64,000 nt of DNA, taken from Methanobacteriota archaeon. Lineage in GTDB: Archaea > Thermoplasmatota > Poseidoniia > Poseidoniales > Thalassarchaeaceae. Both the position numbers and the translations under genes were made by a program. Position 1 is the first letter of the stretch, and each line of letters starts with the position of its first letter. Location: positions 62,001 to 126,000 of the forward strand of contig JABIGF010000015.1 of assembly GCA_018650285.1 (NCBI GenBank), in the 5' to 3' direction. Below the pieces are notes generated by a model, which searched no databases, was not told where the DNA came from, and was given only the letters and a program-made list of their open reading frames with translations. Below are positions 54,167-63,530 of this stretch, piece after piece.

Positions 54167-54643
54167 ATGGTTGACTACTGGTTGATGAAAAGTGAACCAC
54201 ATGTTTACCCTTGGGAGCAATTAGTAATTGATGGTTCTACACATTGGGATGGAGTGAGAAATTATCAGGCTAGAAACTTCATGCGCGACAGTATGAAATT
54301 AGGTGACTTTGTTCTATTTTATCATTCAAATTGCAAACCACCACATATTGCAGGCATTGCAAAAGTCTGTAAAGAAGGATATCCTGACTTTACTGCTCAA
54401 GACCCAAAATCAAACTATTTTGACCCAAAAGCCACCCCTGAAAACCCACGATGGATAATGATTGATATTAAACCAGTTATCCCATTTAGTGAACCATTAT
54501 CACTTCCCGACCTAAAGCAAAATATCAAGTTAGAAGGGATGCCACTTCTACAAAAAGGTCAACGACTGAGTGTACAACCAGTACCCCACAATTATTTTTC
54601 TGAAATATGTGAAATGGCAGGGGTCACTGAAGCGACACTCTGA
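54167..54643 (+). CDS. EVE-domain protein
   Basis: 158 residues from the ATG at 54167. YWLMKSEPHVYPWEQL, THWDGVRNYQARNFMRDSMKLGDFVLFYHSN and DPRW/NPRWIMIDIKPV match the EVE domain (PUA-like, as in thymocyte nuclear protein 1), which reads modified bases in DNA or RNA. A GTG at 54131 would lengthen the N-terminus. A likely role is binding modified RNA in this archaeon; no restriction system is adjacent. Confidence 0.9.
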   Translation: MVDYWLMKSEPHVYPWEQLVIDGSTHWDGVRNYQARNFMRDSMKLGDFVLFYHSNCKPPHIAGIAKVCKEGYPDFTAQDPKSNYFDPKATPENPRWIMIDIKPVIPFSEPLSLPDLKQNIKLEGMPLLQKGQRLSVQPVPHNYFSEICEMAGVTEATL

Positions 54644-54680
54644 CAACCTCAACCCTAGTCAGCCAAAATGAGGGGAAAAT

Positions 54681-55895
54681 GTGAAGCCGATTCCAGTAGC
54701 CCCCCGAGCAGCACAAATTGAGTATGCAATTCGTGATGTGGTGGTGCCAGCAACAGAACTGGAAAAGCAGGGCCACAAGATTTTGAAATTGAACATTGGA
54801 GATCCTTTGGCTTATCCTGGATTACCAACTCCCGAACACATGATTGAGGCATTCCAAAACTCGCTTGCTCGTCAAGAGAACGGATATTCTCATTCCTACG
54901 GACTCCCGCAGTTACGTGAAGCAATTTCACAAGACGAAAATGGGAAAGGTTGGCCTTGTTCAACGGATGATGTTTATGTTTGCCATGGTGTTACCGAAGC
55001 GCTGCAACTGGTTTTTGCAGCCGTATTGCAGTCGGGTGACAAAGTACTTTCACCAGGTCCTCATTACCCGCCATACATGACTTACCCGCCGCTTTTTGGC
55101 GGGACCACAGTTGAATATCGTCTTGATTCAGAAAACGGTTGGGCTCCAGACCTAGAAGATATTCAAGCTAAGATGGATGACTCTGTCAGACTCCTTGTTT
55201 TGATTAATCCAAATAACCCAACAGGTGGGATTGCAGATGAAAAAACTGTCAAGGGTATGCTAGAAATTGCTGCAGAGTGGCCAAATTGCATCATTATTGC
55301 AGATGAAATTTATGATGGTTTGAACTTTGACGACAGCCATATTTCGGTTGCTGGTATGGCAAAAGAAATTGGCAGCAGTGTACCGATATTGACGATGAAT
55401 GGCGTTAGTAAAGTCTACTATGCTCCCGGATGGAGAATTGGCTACATGGCATTTTATGACCCAAATAATCGACTTTTGCTAGTGCGTGACGGGATTGAAA
55501 GGCTTCTTCGCTCAAGACTTTGCGCTTCCACCCCTGCACAAATGGGATACCTAGCAGGGCTTACTTCTGATAATTCTTGGATGGATGATTATCGTACTAA
55601 ACTCCTAACCCAAAGAGACTATTGCATGAAGCGGATATCATCTATAGATGGCATGGAGGCTCAAACACCAGGTGGTGCATTTTATCTTTTCATTAAGCTA
55701 ACCAACCCAAAGTGGGCTAACGATGATAAAGCGTTTGTTCTCGAATTATTACAACAAGAAAAAGTATTGATGGTACATGGTTCTGGGTTCAGCAAAGAGT
55801 ATGGAAGCGGGTTTGTTCGAATGGTATACCTTCCTGATGTTGATGTTCTTTGTGAAGCATTTGACCGGATTGAAACTTTTCTTTCAAAAAATTAA
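54681..55895 (+). CDS. Class I aminotransferase (AspC/AlaT-like)
   Basis: 404 residues, GTG start with gagggg upstream. Fold-type I PLP enzyme: LNIGDPLAYPGLPTP, YSHSYGLPQLREAI, LINPNNPTGGIAD, IIADEIYDGL and the PLP lysine in TMNGVSKVYYAPGWRIGYM. It resembles archaeal alanine or broad-range aminotransferases. Substrate is not determined by sequence. Confidence 0.88.
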   Translation: MKPIPVAPRAAQIEYAIRDVVVPATELEKQGHKILKLNIGDPLAYPGLPTPEHMIEAFQNSLARQENGYSHSYGLPQLREAISQDENGKGWPCSTDDVYVCHGVTEALQLVFAAVLQSGDKVLSPGPHYPPYMTYPPLFGGTTVEYRLDSENGWAPDLEDIQAKMDDSVRLLVLINPNNPTGGIADEKTVKGMLEIAAEWPNCIIIADEIYDGLNFDDSHISVAGMAKEIGSSVPILTMNGVSKVYYAPGWRIGYMAFYDPNNRLLLVRDGIERLLRSRLCASTPAQMGYLAGLTSDNSWMDDYRTKLLTQRDYCMKRISSIDGMEAQTPGGAFYLFIKLTNPKWANDDKAFVLELLQQEKVLMVHGSGFSKEYGSGFVRMVYLPDVDVLCEAFDRIETFLSKN

Positions 55896-55984
55896 TTATT
55901 CCTGTCAAAAACAAACCCACCTCAGGGCCTAAGGGCCCTGAACGGCGCAAGCGATTAGTAATTGATGTCACCACTGCGACAACA

Positions 55985-58900
55985 ATGGAGAGGGGAGGGG
56001 CATCGCTTTCGCGGACTGCAATTGCTGTAGTTGCCTTCTCCTTCATCTCATTATTGCCAACTGTTTCAGCCGCACCCACCATCATTTCGGCAGGAACTTT
56101 TCAACCAGCCCTGATGATCCCCTTAGTCATCGCAATTATTGGTGGATTGGTTCTTTGGCGCTGGCTACTTCCTCTTTCTCTTTCAAATCTACAAGTAGCA
56201 TTTGAAGTAGATGAAGGATTGTATGAAGTACATCGTCTGAGTAAAAATAGAAGAGAAACGATGAAATTACTTCGAGCACCAGGAGTTAGTATTGGCTCAC
56301 TAGCATATCTTTTGGCAATGACAGGGATATTATTGGTTGTAGCAGAACTATTAGTTCAACCCTCTACATTTTACCAGCCTGTCATTTACATGATGTTGAT
56401 ATTGATCGCTTTCCCTGTCATTATTTCTCCTTTCGTCACTTTGTATGCTCAACTCTCAAAACATTCGGTAGATAAAGGAAAACTAACTTTGTTGATGCGA
56501 TTTTATGGTTCGTTTTCTACCTTTTTAGTTGTAATCGTTTCAACAGGGTTTGTACTTTTCATAGGGTATGAAAAATCCGAATTTGGCGAGAATCAAGAAG
56601 TGTTTATCCGATGGATTGGATTTGCCCTATTGACTTTCATGGCTCCAACAATCCTAGCATACGGTAGAATCATGGGTGCTTCATGGAATACTCTAATCAT
56701 CAATAAATGGCGGACAATGAAGGGAAAATCCACAGCTATTGACCCCGATAGCCCAGGTGTTTTCAAAAGATTCTCGGCATTTGTCATTATTATCATCCTA
56801 GCAACTATGCCATTAACAGCCATTAATGGTATTGTCACTCTTGTCTATGTAGAATTAGAAAACCCTGTGAATTCAAATTCAATGTTAGATTTAGGTGGTA
56901 TTATTGGCTGGGAAATATACCAATTTGTCGAAGATAATCCGGTGCTACAAAAGTTAATTTCACTAAAATCCCTAGAAATTGTTCTTGCATCATTTTTGAT
57001 GCTAAACGTTGCAGTAGTCGGACTTGCTTTCATTTTTGAATTGACTCGTAACCTATTTCTTGGAGGACAAACATTCGCAGGCATTGGTGGCGTCATTCTT
57101 GCAAGACCAAGAGAAATACGAAGTGAAGTATCTGTACAAGGAAATGTACTATTCTTTGGATTAGCAGGATTTAGTGGCTATTCCATCTTGCTAATTATTC
57201 TTCAAACCTACAAAGAATTCAGTCACCTAATGCCGTATGGGGAATCGTCTCCGTTACTGGCTGAAGAAGTGTTACTTTCACAAACATGGCAATTTATCGC
57301 TGCCGGCCAAGCTATTTTCTTGTTAACTTGGATTCTCAGTATGAGCAGATTCTCAGTAATGAAAAATCTACGTTTTGACTTGAATCCAGATGAGCGCCGA
57401 GATGGTGCAATTCTATCTGGTGGTGGCGACTGGATGCGTGAATATGTTGAAGATGCTGCATTTAGAGATGACATTGACGCATTAAGAAGATTCCAATCAG
57501 ATACCATCAAGGGAAACCAACTAATTGTCCAACTTGAAAAAAGCAGGGCGAGAATGCTTGAATGTGCAATGCGAGGATTGTGGCCAGAAGCAATAGATGT
57601 TGCTAGAAAATTATTAGCACAGCAAGGAGGCGAAGACGATGAAGCGAGAATGATTATCGCTGCAGGCCATATAGCCTCACGCCGACTTGATGCTGCAAAA
57701 GAAGCGTTGCGTGGGCTTGAACAACCCGAGGGTTATGATGAACCAGAAATCCTTTCATTTGTTGCAGAATGGCTCGACCCATGGGATGGAACTGCCACAA
57801 CAGATGACTTCTATGATTGGGAGGATAGTTCAGTAATCCATTACCTCCAAGAAACTCAAAAAAGATTACTTACGTGGTCACCTGATACCTCCATACACAC
57901 ACTTTACCACGACCCACTGACACTTCATGCGATGGCCAGTTCAATTGCTAAACTTAGGGCACAAAGACGTCATGAGGATGCATTGGAATTAGCAATTGAG
58001 GCTATAAGACGCAACCCAAATAGTACCAAAGCAAGGATTGCAATCGCACTCTGTTTGATAGATTCAGGAGATTGGTTTGATGCTCTCAATGTTTTCGAAG
58101 AGTTGCAAATCAGTGCACCAGAAGACCCGCGCGTGAAAGCATTGGGTTCAATCCTCGGCTTTGCAGCCCCAATAAATGAGTTGGAGACTGCAATAATAGA
58201 AGCAAACCCGAAAGATAAGCGGCGTTGGATTGATGAAGCACCTGCAAATGCTATCGCCGCCCTACTATCTAAAGGAGGAGAAGATGAAGCGATTAATGCT
58301 AATATTTTCATTGCTGCTCACGAAGCGGTCCAACGAGAAGTACCACCACGCTATACTCCTCCATTTGCTTGGAGAATTTTCAATTGGTTTGTACTAGTTC
58401 CCATCTGGATAATAGGTGGGATGATTGCATACACTAGAAGTGAAAGTGAAGTTCTAAGTATTGCTATATTTATTTCATTGTGTACCCTACACTTCTTCAG
58501 TCTGCGATTTAGAAGACAACAAAGAAGAATTATCAAACATCGTGATCAAAAGGCTATGGTTACATACGCAAAGAGATTAAAAAGATATAACGTCAAATTT
58601 GACCAAAACCAAATACCCGTTGGGACTCACTTACTCCTCTCTGGTCTATTGGTGACCATAAATGGGGTTGTTTATGACCTCGGAATACCAGGCTGGTTAG
58701 TTGTTAGATTACCTAAAAAATCTACTAAATCTGTAAAAACAAATCTAGCAAAAAGACACAAGAAAATGCGAACCAAATCACTTCCACGCTGCACACCCCT
58801 ACCTGTTGAGTGGTGGAATAAGAGGCCAAAACCTGTGGAAACTGGTCAACGTGCATTAGAAAGATTAGTTGGCCCTGCTGCATACCGCGGGAAAAATCTC

Positions 58901-59098
58901 AGAACAGCTCTTGCATCAGATAGAACTGGAAAGGATACAAGCCGTGTCCCTATCATGGAAACAGATGTTGAAGGAAAACAAGTTCCAATTCACTCAATTA
59001 AGTCTGAAAAAGCAACAATGAAACGGCCTGGGCGAAGGCCTGCGCCTAATCCTCCAAAAGGAAATGACGATGGCCCCACTTCTGGACCACCGAGATGA
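55985..59098 (+). CDS. Large polytopic membrane protein with a TPR-like region
   Basis: 1037 residues, unrecognised. An N-terminal signal or helix (TAIAVVAFSFISLLPTVSAA), about ten further hydrophobic segments up to residue 460, a 300-residue helical region with tetratricopeptide-like repeats (MLECAMRGLWPEAIDVARKLLA, HEDALELAIEAIRRNPNSTKARIAIAL), two more hydrophobic segments near residue 800, and a long basic C-terminus ending in a Pro-rich tail. It may be a membrane scaffold. Confidence 0.65.
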   Translation: MERGGASLSRTAIAVVAFSFISLLPTVSAAPTIISAGTFQPALMIPLVIAIIGGLVLWRWLLPLSLSNLQVAFEVDEGLYEVHRLSKNRRETMKLLRAPGVSIGSLAYLLAMTGILLVVAELLVQPSTFYQPVIYMMLILIAFPVIISPFVTLYAQLSKHSVDKGKLTLLMRFYGSFSTFLVVIVSTGFVLFIGYEKSEFGENQEVFIRWIGFALLTFMAPTILAYGRIMGASWNTLIINKWRTMKGKSTAIDPDSPGVFKRFSAFVIIIILATMPLTAINGIVTLVYVELENPVNSNSMLDLGGIIGWEIYQFVEDNPVLQKLISLKSLEIVLASFLMLNVAVVGLAFIFELTRNLFLGGQTFAGIGGVILARPREIRSEVSVQGNVLFFGLAGFSGYSILLIILQTYKEFSHLMPYGESSPLLAEEVLLSQTWQFIAAGQAIFLLTWILSMSRFSVMKNLRFDLNPDERRDGAILSGGGDWMREYVEDAAFRDDIDALRRFQSDTIKGNQLIVQLEKSRARMLECAMRGLWPEAIDVARKLLAQQGGEDDEARMIIAAGHIASRRLDAAKEALRGLEQPEGYDEPEILSFVAEWLDPWDGTATTDDFYDWEDSSVIHYLQETQKRLLTWSPDTSIHTLYHDPLTLHAMASSIAKLRAQRRHEDALELAIEAIRRNPNSTKARIAIALCLIDSGDWFDALNVFEELQISAPEDPRVKALGSILGFAAPINELETAIIEANPKDKRRWIDEAPANAIAALLSKGGEDEAINANIFIAAHEAVQREVPPRYTPPFAWRIFNWFVLVPIWIIGGMIAYTRSESEVLSIAIFISLCTLHFFSLRFRRQQRRIIKHRDQKAMVTYAKRLKRYNVKFDQNQIPVGTHLLLSGLLVTINGVVYDLGIPGWLVVRLPKKSTKSVKTNLAKRHKKMRTKSLPRCTPLPVEWWNKRPKPVETGQRALERLVGPAAYRGKNLRTALASDRTGKDTSRVPIMETDVEGKQVPIHSIKSEKATMKRPGRRPAPNPPKGNDDGPTSGPPR

Positions 59099-59146
59099 AA
59101 AGAACTTTCATTCACCAATAGTACTGAACTTGAATGAGAAACTACA

Positions 59147-60289
59147 ATGGAGGTGACCCCCACAGTGGCGCTTATGCCCCTAGTTGATGAAACCTCAGAT
59201 GGAGGCACTCCGTGGTTCTCTGATTTGTTAAAGAAGAGTTTTCACCCCTCCACAAGGGGACTATTGATAGAACAAGATGGTGGCAATGAACCTCATTATT
59301 TCATCTCAGTAAGTGAATTTGAATTATGGGTTGGAGAAGTAGAAAAATCACTAGGCCATCCACTTGGTCGTAAACTTGCCCATGCAGCAGCTGAATCTGA
59401 AGAATATCGATTCCTAAGAACATCTGAAGAATTAGTCAACTCATTTTTCAAAAGGAAAAGGATGCAAAAGAGATTTGAACAGGTAAATGAAAATTGGAAT
59501 ATTAGAGGATTTGGCCAAATTGAATTAATGAAGGAAGAAAAAAGTTCTACAAAAATAATAATTCATCACAGAGCACACTCTGCAATAGCCGCAGGATTGG
59601 CTGCAGCCACCTACGAAATCTTGACTGATTCTAGGTATCGATTCCACTGGACTGACGATGGGAATGCTGAGTGTCTTGTCACCCTTGAAACTGATAGAAG
59701 GCAGATCCCACCTGCACAAAAAGTCGATGAAAGGTGGCAAGATGATGATGCGTCTGATAGTATTGCAGAAGGTATGCACCCCCTAGAACTAGCATTTCAT
59801 GAAGGGCCTGGTCAATGGTCAATTGATGGAATTAGAATGATGGGATTGCGTCGAGATATGTTTCTCAGGTTCGAAGAGAGTATTATGCCTCAGGTATTCA
59901 ACCAAGAACCATCAAGCCCTGAAAGATATACATGGAATTCAATTCAAGATGAAGAAAGAAAAAAAGTGTGGTCTGGATTTGCTGAAGCGAGTAGGAAAAG
60001 ATTTCTTGAAACCGATTCAATGGTGCTTGTAGCTGAATTAGATCACTGGATTCATGTTGGCCACAGATTCCTAACAAGATTAGGTTTGGGAGGGGTGAAA
60101 TCTGCCGAACAAATTGACGAGGCGGGTGGGATAAAATTGCACCTCCCTGCACTCTTCCATCCGGCAATCGCTGCCGGCGTATTATCGGCCGCATGGGAGC
60201 GCGTAGAAGCGCGGCCATCGCACCTTACTTGGTCTACCTCTCATAATGGCCATTTTTTTGAAATCTCTAGCCTTCACGACCTCGCATGA
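59147..60289 (+). CDS. Protein of unknown function with an internal duplication
   Basis: 380 residues, cytoplasmic-looking. The two halves share an ending: HRAHSAIAAGLAAATYEIL...FHWTDDGNAECLVTLE (about residues 138-180) and LFHPAIAAGVLSAAWERV...LTWSTSHNGHFFEISS (about 332-375), with a matching spacing of His, IAAG and the final hydrophobic strand. The pattern recalls a degenerate V4R-type small-molecule domain without its Cys residues, but this is tentative. Not recognised otherwise. Confidence 0.6.
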   Translation: MEVTPTVALMPLVDETSDGGTPWFSDLLKKSFHPSTRGLLIEQDGGNEPHYFISVSEFELWVGEVEKSLGHPLGRKLAHAAAESEEYRFLRTSEELVNSFFKRKRMQKRFEQVNENWNIRGFGQIELMKEEKSSTKIIIHHRAHSAIAAGLAAATYEILTDSRYRFHWTDDGNAECLVTLETDRRQIPPAQKVDERWQDDDASDSIAEGMHPLELAFHEGPGQWSIDGIRMMGLRRDMFLRFEESIMPQVFNQEPSSPERYTWNSIQDEERKKVWSGFAEASRKRFLETDSMVLVAELDHWIHVGHRFLTRLGLGGVKSAEQIDEAGGIKLHLPALFHPAIAAGVLSAAWERVEARPSHLTWSTSHNGHFFEISSLHDLA

Positions 60290-60402
60290 CCCCATTTAGA
60301 CCATCCTTTTCCTTGAGCATCAGCCGCACGGCCTCGGTTAAACCTTAAACATGGCACTCTAAGTCGTGAGGAAGGATTGGCCTATGGCCAGTGGTGAAGA
60401 AT

Positions 60403-63400
60403 ATGACATTGACACATAATCAATGGGCAGTTGTAGCGATTACAGTCACTCTCTGCCTAGCAGGAACATACAGTATTGCTGGCAGCATAATGAGTACTGC
60501 AGTCGACTTTGAAGATGGTGCAGATGACATTCTCGATGATGATACTAGCCTTAACGGCGATGCTACAGATACAGATGGCGACGGACTAAGAGATAGGCTA
60601 GAAAGAAACACCTACGGCACGGACCCTAATGACGAAGATACTGATGGGGACGGAATGACTGATGGGTATGAAGTTGAAGCAGGATTAAACCCACTAGATA
60701 GTGGTGATGCTGGATTAGATGATACAATTGCTGAGACTGAAACTGACAGTGGAGACGATAACTCTGGAACTGACGAAACTTGGCCTGACCCTGACAATGG
60801 ACCTCTTGGAGACCCTGACAAGGATGGACTCGTAAACCTAGAGGAAATGGAACTTGGCACTGACCCTCGAAGAAATGATACTGATGGAGACGGACTCAAT
60901 GATAAGTGGGAATCACTCTATACCTTTGATATGGTCACCCAATCAGGAGAACTAACCCTCTTTGACCCTCTTGGAGCAAATTGGGATTGTGTCCTTCTTG
61001 ACCCTGAATCAGAAGTCAACCTAGAACTTACCTTTGGTGAAGATTTGTGGAATGAATTGGAAAACTTTGCTGGAGGACATTCATGTGACGCTGTACTTGA
61101 CTTTGATTCAGACGGGCTTCCAAATTTTGCCGAAGAGAGTTATGGGACTAATCCACTAGCAGAAGACAGTGATGGCGACCTAGTGAGTGACCAAGTTGAA
61201 GTTTCAATGGCCCAAATTGAACTCAATGTTGTTTGTGGCAAGGTAGTACTCAACGGGCCAACAAAGAACGGCCCTTTCACCACTCTCCTCAACTCATTCC
61301 CAAGTACAGTAAATCCGATGGACTGGTTCCTTGAAGATATGGATGGAGACGGTAGAAACAATGGCCCTGGTGATTGGGATACTGATGGAGATCAAATGCC
61401 AGATGGATTCGAATATTGTTACGATACTATCTTGAATCCTGCAAATGCATCAGATGCTTACGGCGATGATGATGAAGACGGCTTGAACAACAGAGCAGAA
61501 TACGATGTTGCAAGAACATGGGGCCCTGCGAATTTTACCAGCCCACTAACATCAGATACAGATGAAGATGGAATGCCAGATGGCTGGGAAGCTACTAACG
61601 GCTTGAATCCAGTTGATGGTGGAAACGCTTACGAAGACCCTGACCTAGATGGCTGGGATGTTGATGGGAACGGAAATGTTGTGTATAGCGATTTGATAGG
61701 TATTGCAAGAGTATACTCAATTACTGTGGAATTAATGGATTATGTTGAGGAAAATCAAACTGTAGCATACGCAAAAATTACTCATGCAGGAGGAAGTGAA
61801 GAAACTGTTCCTCTCAAAGCACCTAGCGCAGGTTATGTTTACGAAATTCCCGCTCTATCTCTGCTCAACGGCCCAACTATTGAAAATGAAGTTACTAGCC
61901 GAAAATATGTTTGGATGGTCATCGTTGAAGATGATGAAATGTTTACCAATTTAATGGAGTACCAAGCACGTGACCGTGATAATGACGGCATTATTGATGG
62001 TCGCTCAACGGACCCACTAAAGGCAGATACTGATGGTGATGGGCTCAAAGATGGAATTGAAGTAATGGGCTGGAATATTCTAGTTGTCAGCCGAGGTGTT
62101 CACCACGTCCTAGTAACATCGGATCCAGGTGACGTCGATACTGATGATGACGGACTTACTGATTGGAGAGAGTTTGGTGAAACTTTCACTAACGCTTCAA
62201 ACAAAGATACTGACAGTGATGGATTGGAAGATTATGTTGAGGCAATTGATGGTTTTCAATGGCAAGGGGAACAATACTTTACCAACGCAAGTATGTTTGA
62301 TACCGATATTGATGGACTAGAAGATGGTGAAGAAGTGGTCATGGGATTGGACAACTATGTCACTCACGCAAATGATTCTGATTCTGATGATGATGGCCTA
62401 AAGGATGGGAATGAAGTCCTATACATCCCTCGCCCTTGGCAAGCAGCAACCAATCCGCTCGTAAATGATACTGACCAAGATGGAATGTTAGATGGATGGG
62501 AAATGCAAGTTCAATCCGCAATGGATAATACAAACTCACACAGCCTTTGGGTTACTACAAACAACTGGCAACCACCTGGTTGCGATGATGTTGGATGCAC
62601 ACGAGGGCCAGGAGGATGGTTGTGGAACAACTGGATTCAAGGATTCCAATCTGGTGCAGATATGAACAATGACGGTGAACCTGACCCCAAGTATTTCTTG
62701 TGGGAAATGAACCTTACAGATTTCTCACTACCTCAAACAGGTGGACGCTGGGCTCTTGACCCTGCTATGGGTTCCCTAGCCGATTCTGACTACGACATTG
62801 ACAACGATTCGTTAGCAAATGACTTGGAGGGCCCAGATAGGTGGGATACTAACCCTGTCAACGATGATACAGACTCTGACAAACTACCAGATGGCTGGGA
62901 AGTAAAGTATAGTGCTCAAGCAATCTCTGAAGGTCTTGTAGACAACCTCACACTTGAAAATCTGGGTGCTAGGGGTCCGATGGACCCTGCGCTTGACGAC
63001 AGCGACATGGATGGCATCAAAGATGGTGACGAAGACTTTGACCGAGACGGTTTGAATAGAACTGCCGAACTGAATCGGTTCTGCCCGGGATGGAATGACC
63101 CTACTTCCTCGCTTTGCCACATTGACCCAAATGACCCAGATGGTGCAAAATTCTACAATGATTTGGAAAATTATACCAATTATGAAGAGATGCTGAATGG
63201 AACTAATCCTGTTTACAATGATACTGACTTTGACAGTCTTGAAGATGGACCTGAAGTATACCATATGGATTCTGACGGCGATTCAATGTTTGACGGCTGG
63301 GAGTATTACTTCCGGTTTGACCCATTTGACGGCGCTGATGCAAAGATGGATGTTGATGGTGATGGATACGACAACGACTGTGAGCACAAATGGCACACGA

Positions 63401-63459
63401 ACCCTAAGGAAGGAAACAGTTTCCCAGGGCAAGGGCAACATTGTGACCAGTGGGCTTGA
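60403..63459 (+). CDS. Secreted calcium-binding protein with thrombospondin type 3-like repeats
   Basis: About 1018 residues from the ATG at 60403 (in-frame GTG codons at 60391 and 60394 are alternatives). An N-terminal hydrophobic segment (WAVVAITVTLCLAGTYSIAG) should direct export. More than a dozen DxDxDGxxD-type calcium-binding loops follow (TDTDGDGLRDRLE, DEDTDGDGMTDGYE, DTDGDGLNDKWE, DSDSDDDGLKDGNE), many with the paired NGLNPxD segment. One non-repeat insert occurs at about residues 435-520. No C-terminal membrane anchor is visible. Probably a surface or extracellular-matrix protein held in shape by seawater calcium. Confidence 0.85.
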   Translation: MTLTHNQWAVVAITVTLCLAGTYSIAGSIMSTAVDFEDGADDILDDDTSLNGDATDTDGDGLRDRLERNTYGTDPNDEDTDGDGMTDGYEVEAGLNPLDSGDAGLDDTIAETETDSGDDNSGTDETWPDPDNGPLGDPDKDGLVNLEEMELGTDPRRNDTDGDGLNDKWESLYTFDMVTQSGELTLFDPLGANWDCVLLDPESEVNLELTFGEDLWNELENFAGGHSCDAVLDFDSDGLPNFAEESYGTNPLAEDSDGDLVSDQVEVSMAQIELNVVCGKVVLNGPTKNGPFTTLLNSFPSTVNPMDWFLEDMDGDGRNNGPGDWDTDGDQMPDGFEYCYDTILNPANASDAYGDDDEDGLNNRAEYDVARTWGPANFTSPLTSDTDEDGMPDGWEATNGLNPVDGGNAYEDPDLDGWDVDGNGNVVYSDLIGIARVYSITVELMDYVEENQTVAYAKITHAGGSEETVPLKAPSAGYVYEIPALSLLNGPTIENEVTSRKYVWMVIVEDDEMFTNLMEYQARDRDNDGIIDGRSTDPLKADTDGDGLKDGIEVMGWNILVVSRGVHHVLVTSDPGDVDTDDDGLTDWREFGETFTNASNKDTDSDGLEDYVEAIDGFQWQGEQYFTNASMFDTDIDGLEDGEEVVMGLDNYVTHANDSDSDDDGLKDGNEVLYIPRPWQAATNPLVNDTDQDGMLDGWEMQVQSAMDNTNSHSLWVTTNNWQPPGCDDVGCTRGPGGWLWNNWIQGFQSGADMNNDGEPDPKYFLWEMNLTDFSLPQTGGRWALDPAMGSLADSDYDIDNDSLANDLEGPDRWDTNPVNDDTDSDKLPDGWEVKYSAQAISEGLVDNLTLENLGARGPMDPALDDSDMDGIKDGDEDFDRDGLNRTAELNRFCPGWNDPTSSLCHIDPNDPDGAKFYNDLENYTNYEEMLNGTNPVYNDTDFDSLEDGPEVYHMDSDGDSMFDGWEYYFRFDPFDGADAKMDVDGDGYDNDCEHKWHTNPKEGNSFPGQGQHCDQWA

Positions 63460-63530
63460 GTAATCAATTACCTCTACAACTGAGCACTTTGCGTTAGACT
63501 TGATAGTATAGAGTCTCGTGACAATTGATT

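Noticed and set aside
62129-63463. Extra frames on both strands inside the calcium-binding repeat protein
   Set aside because: They are frame shadows of the repetitive GATGGNGAT-type codons and have no RBS or domain support.
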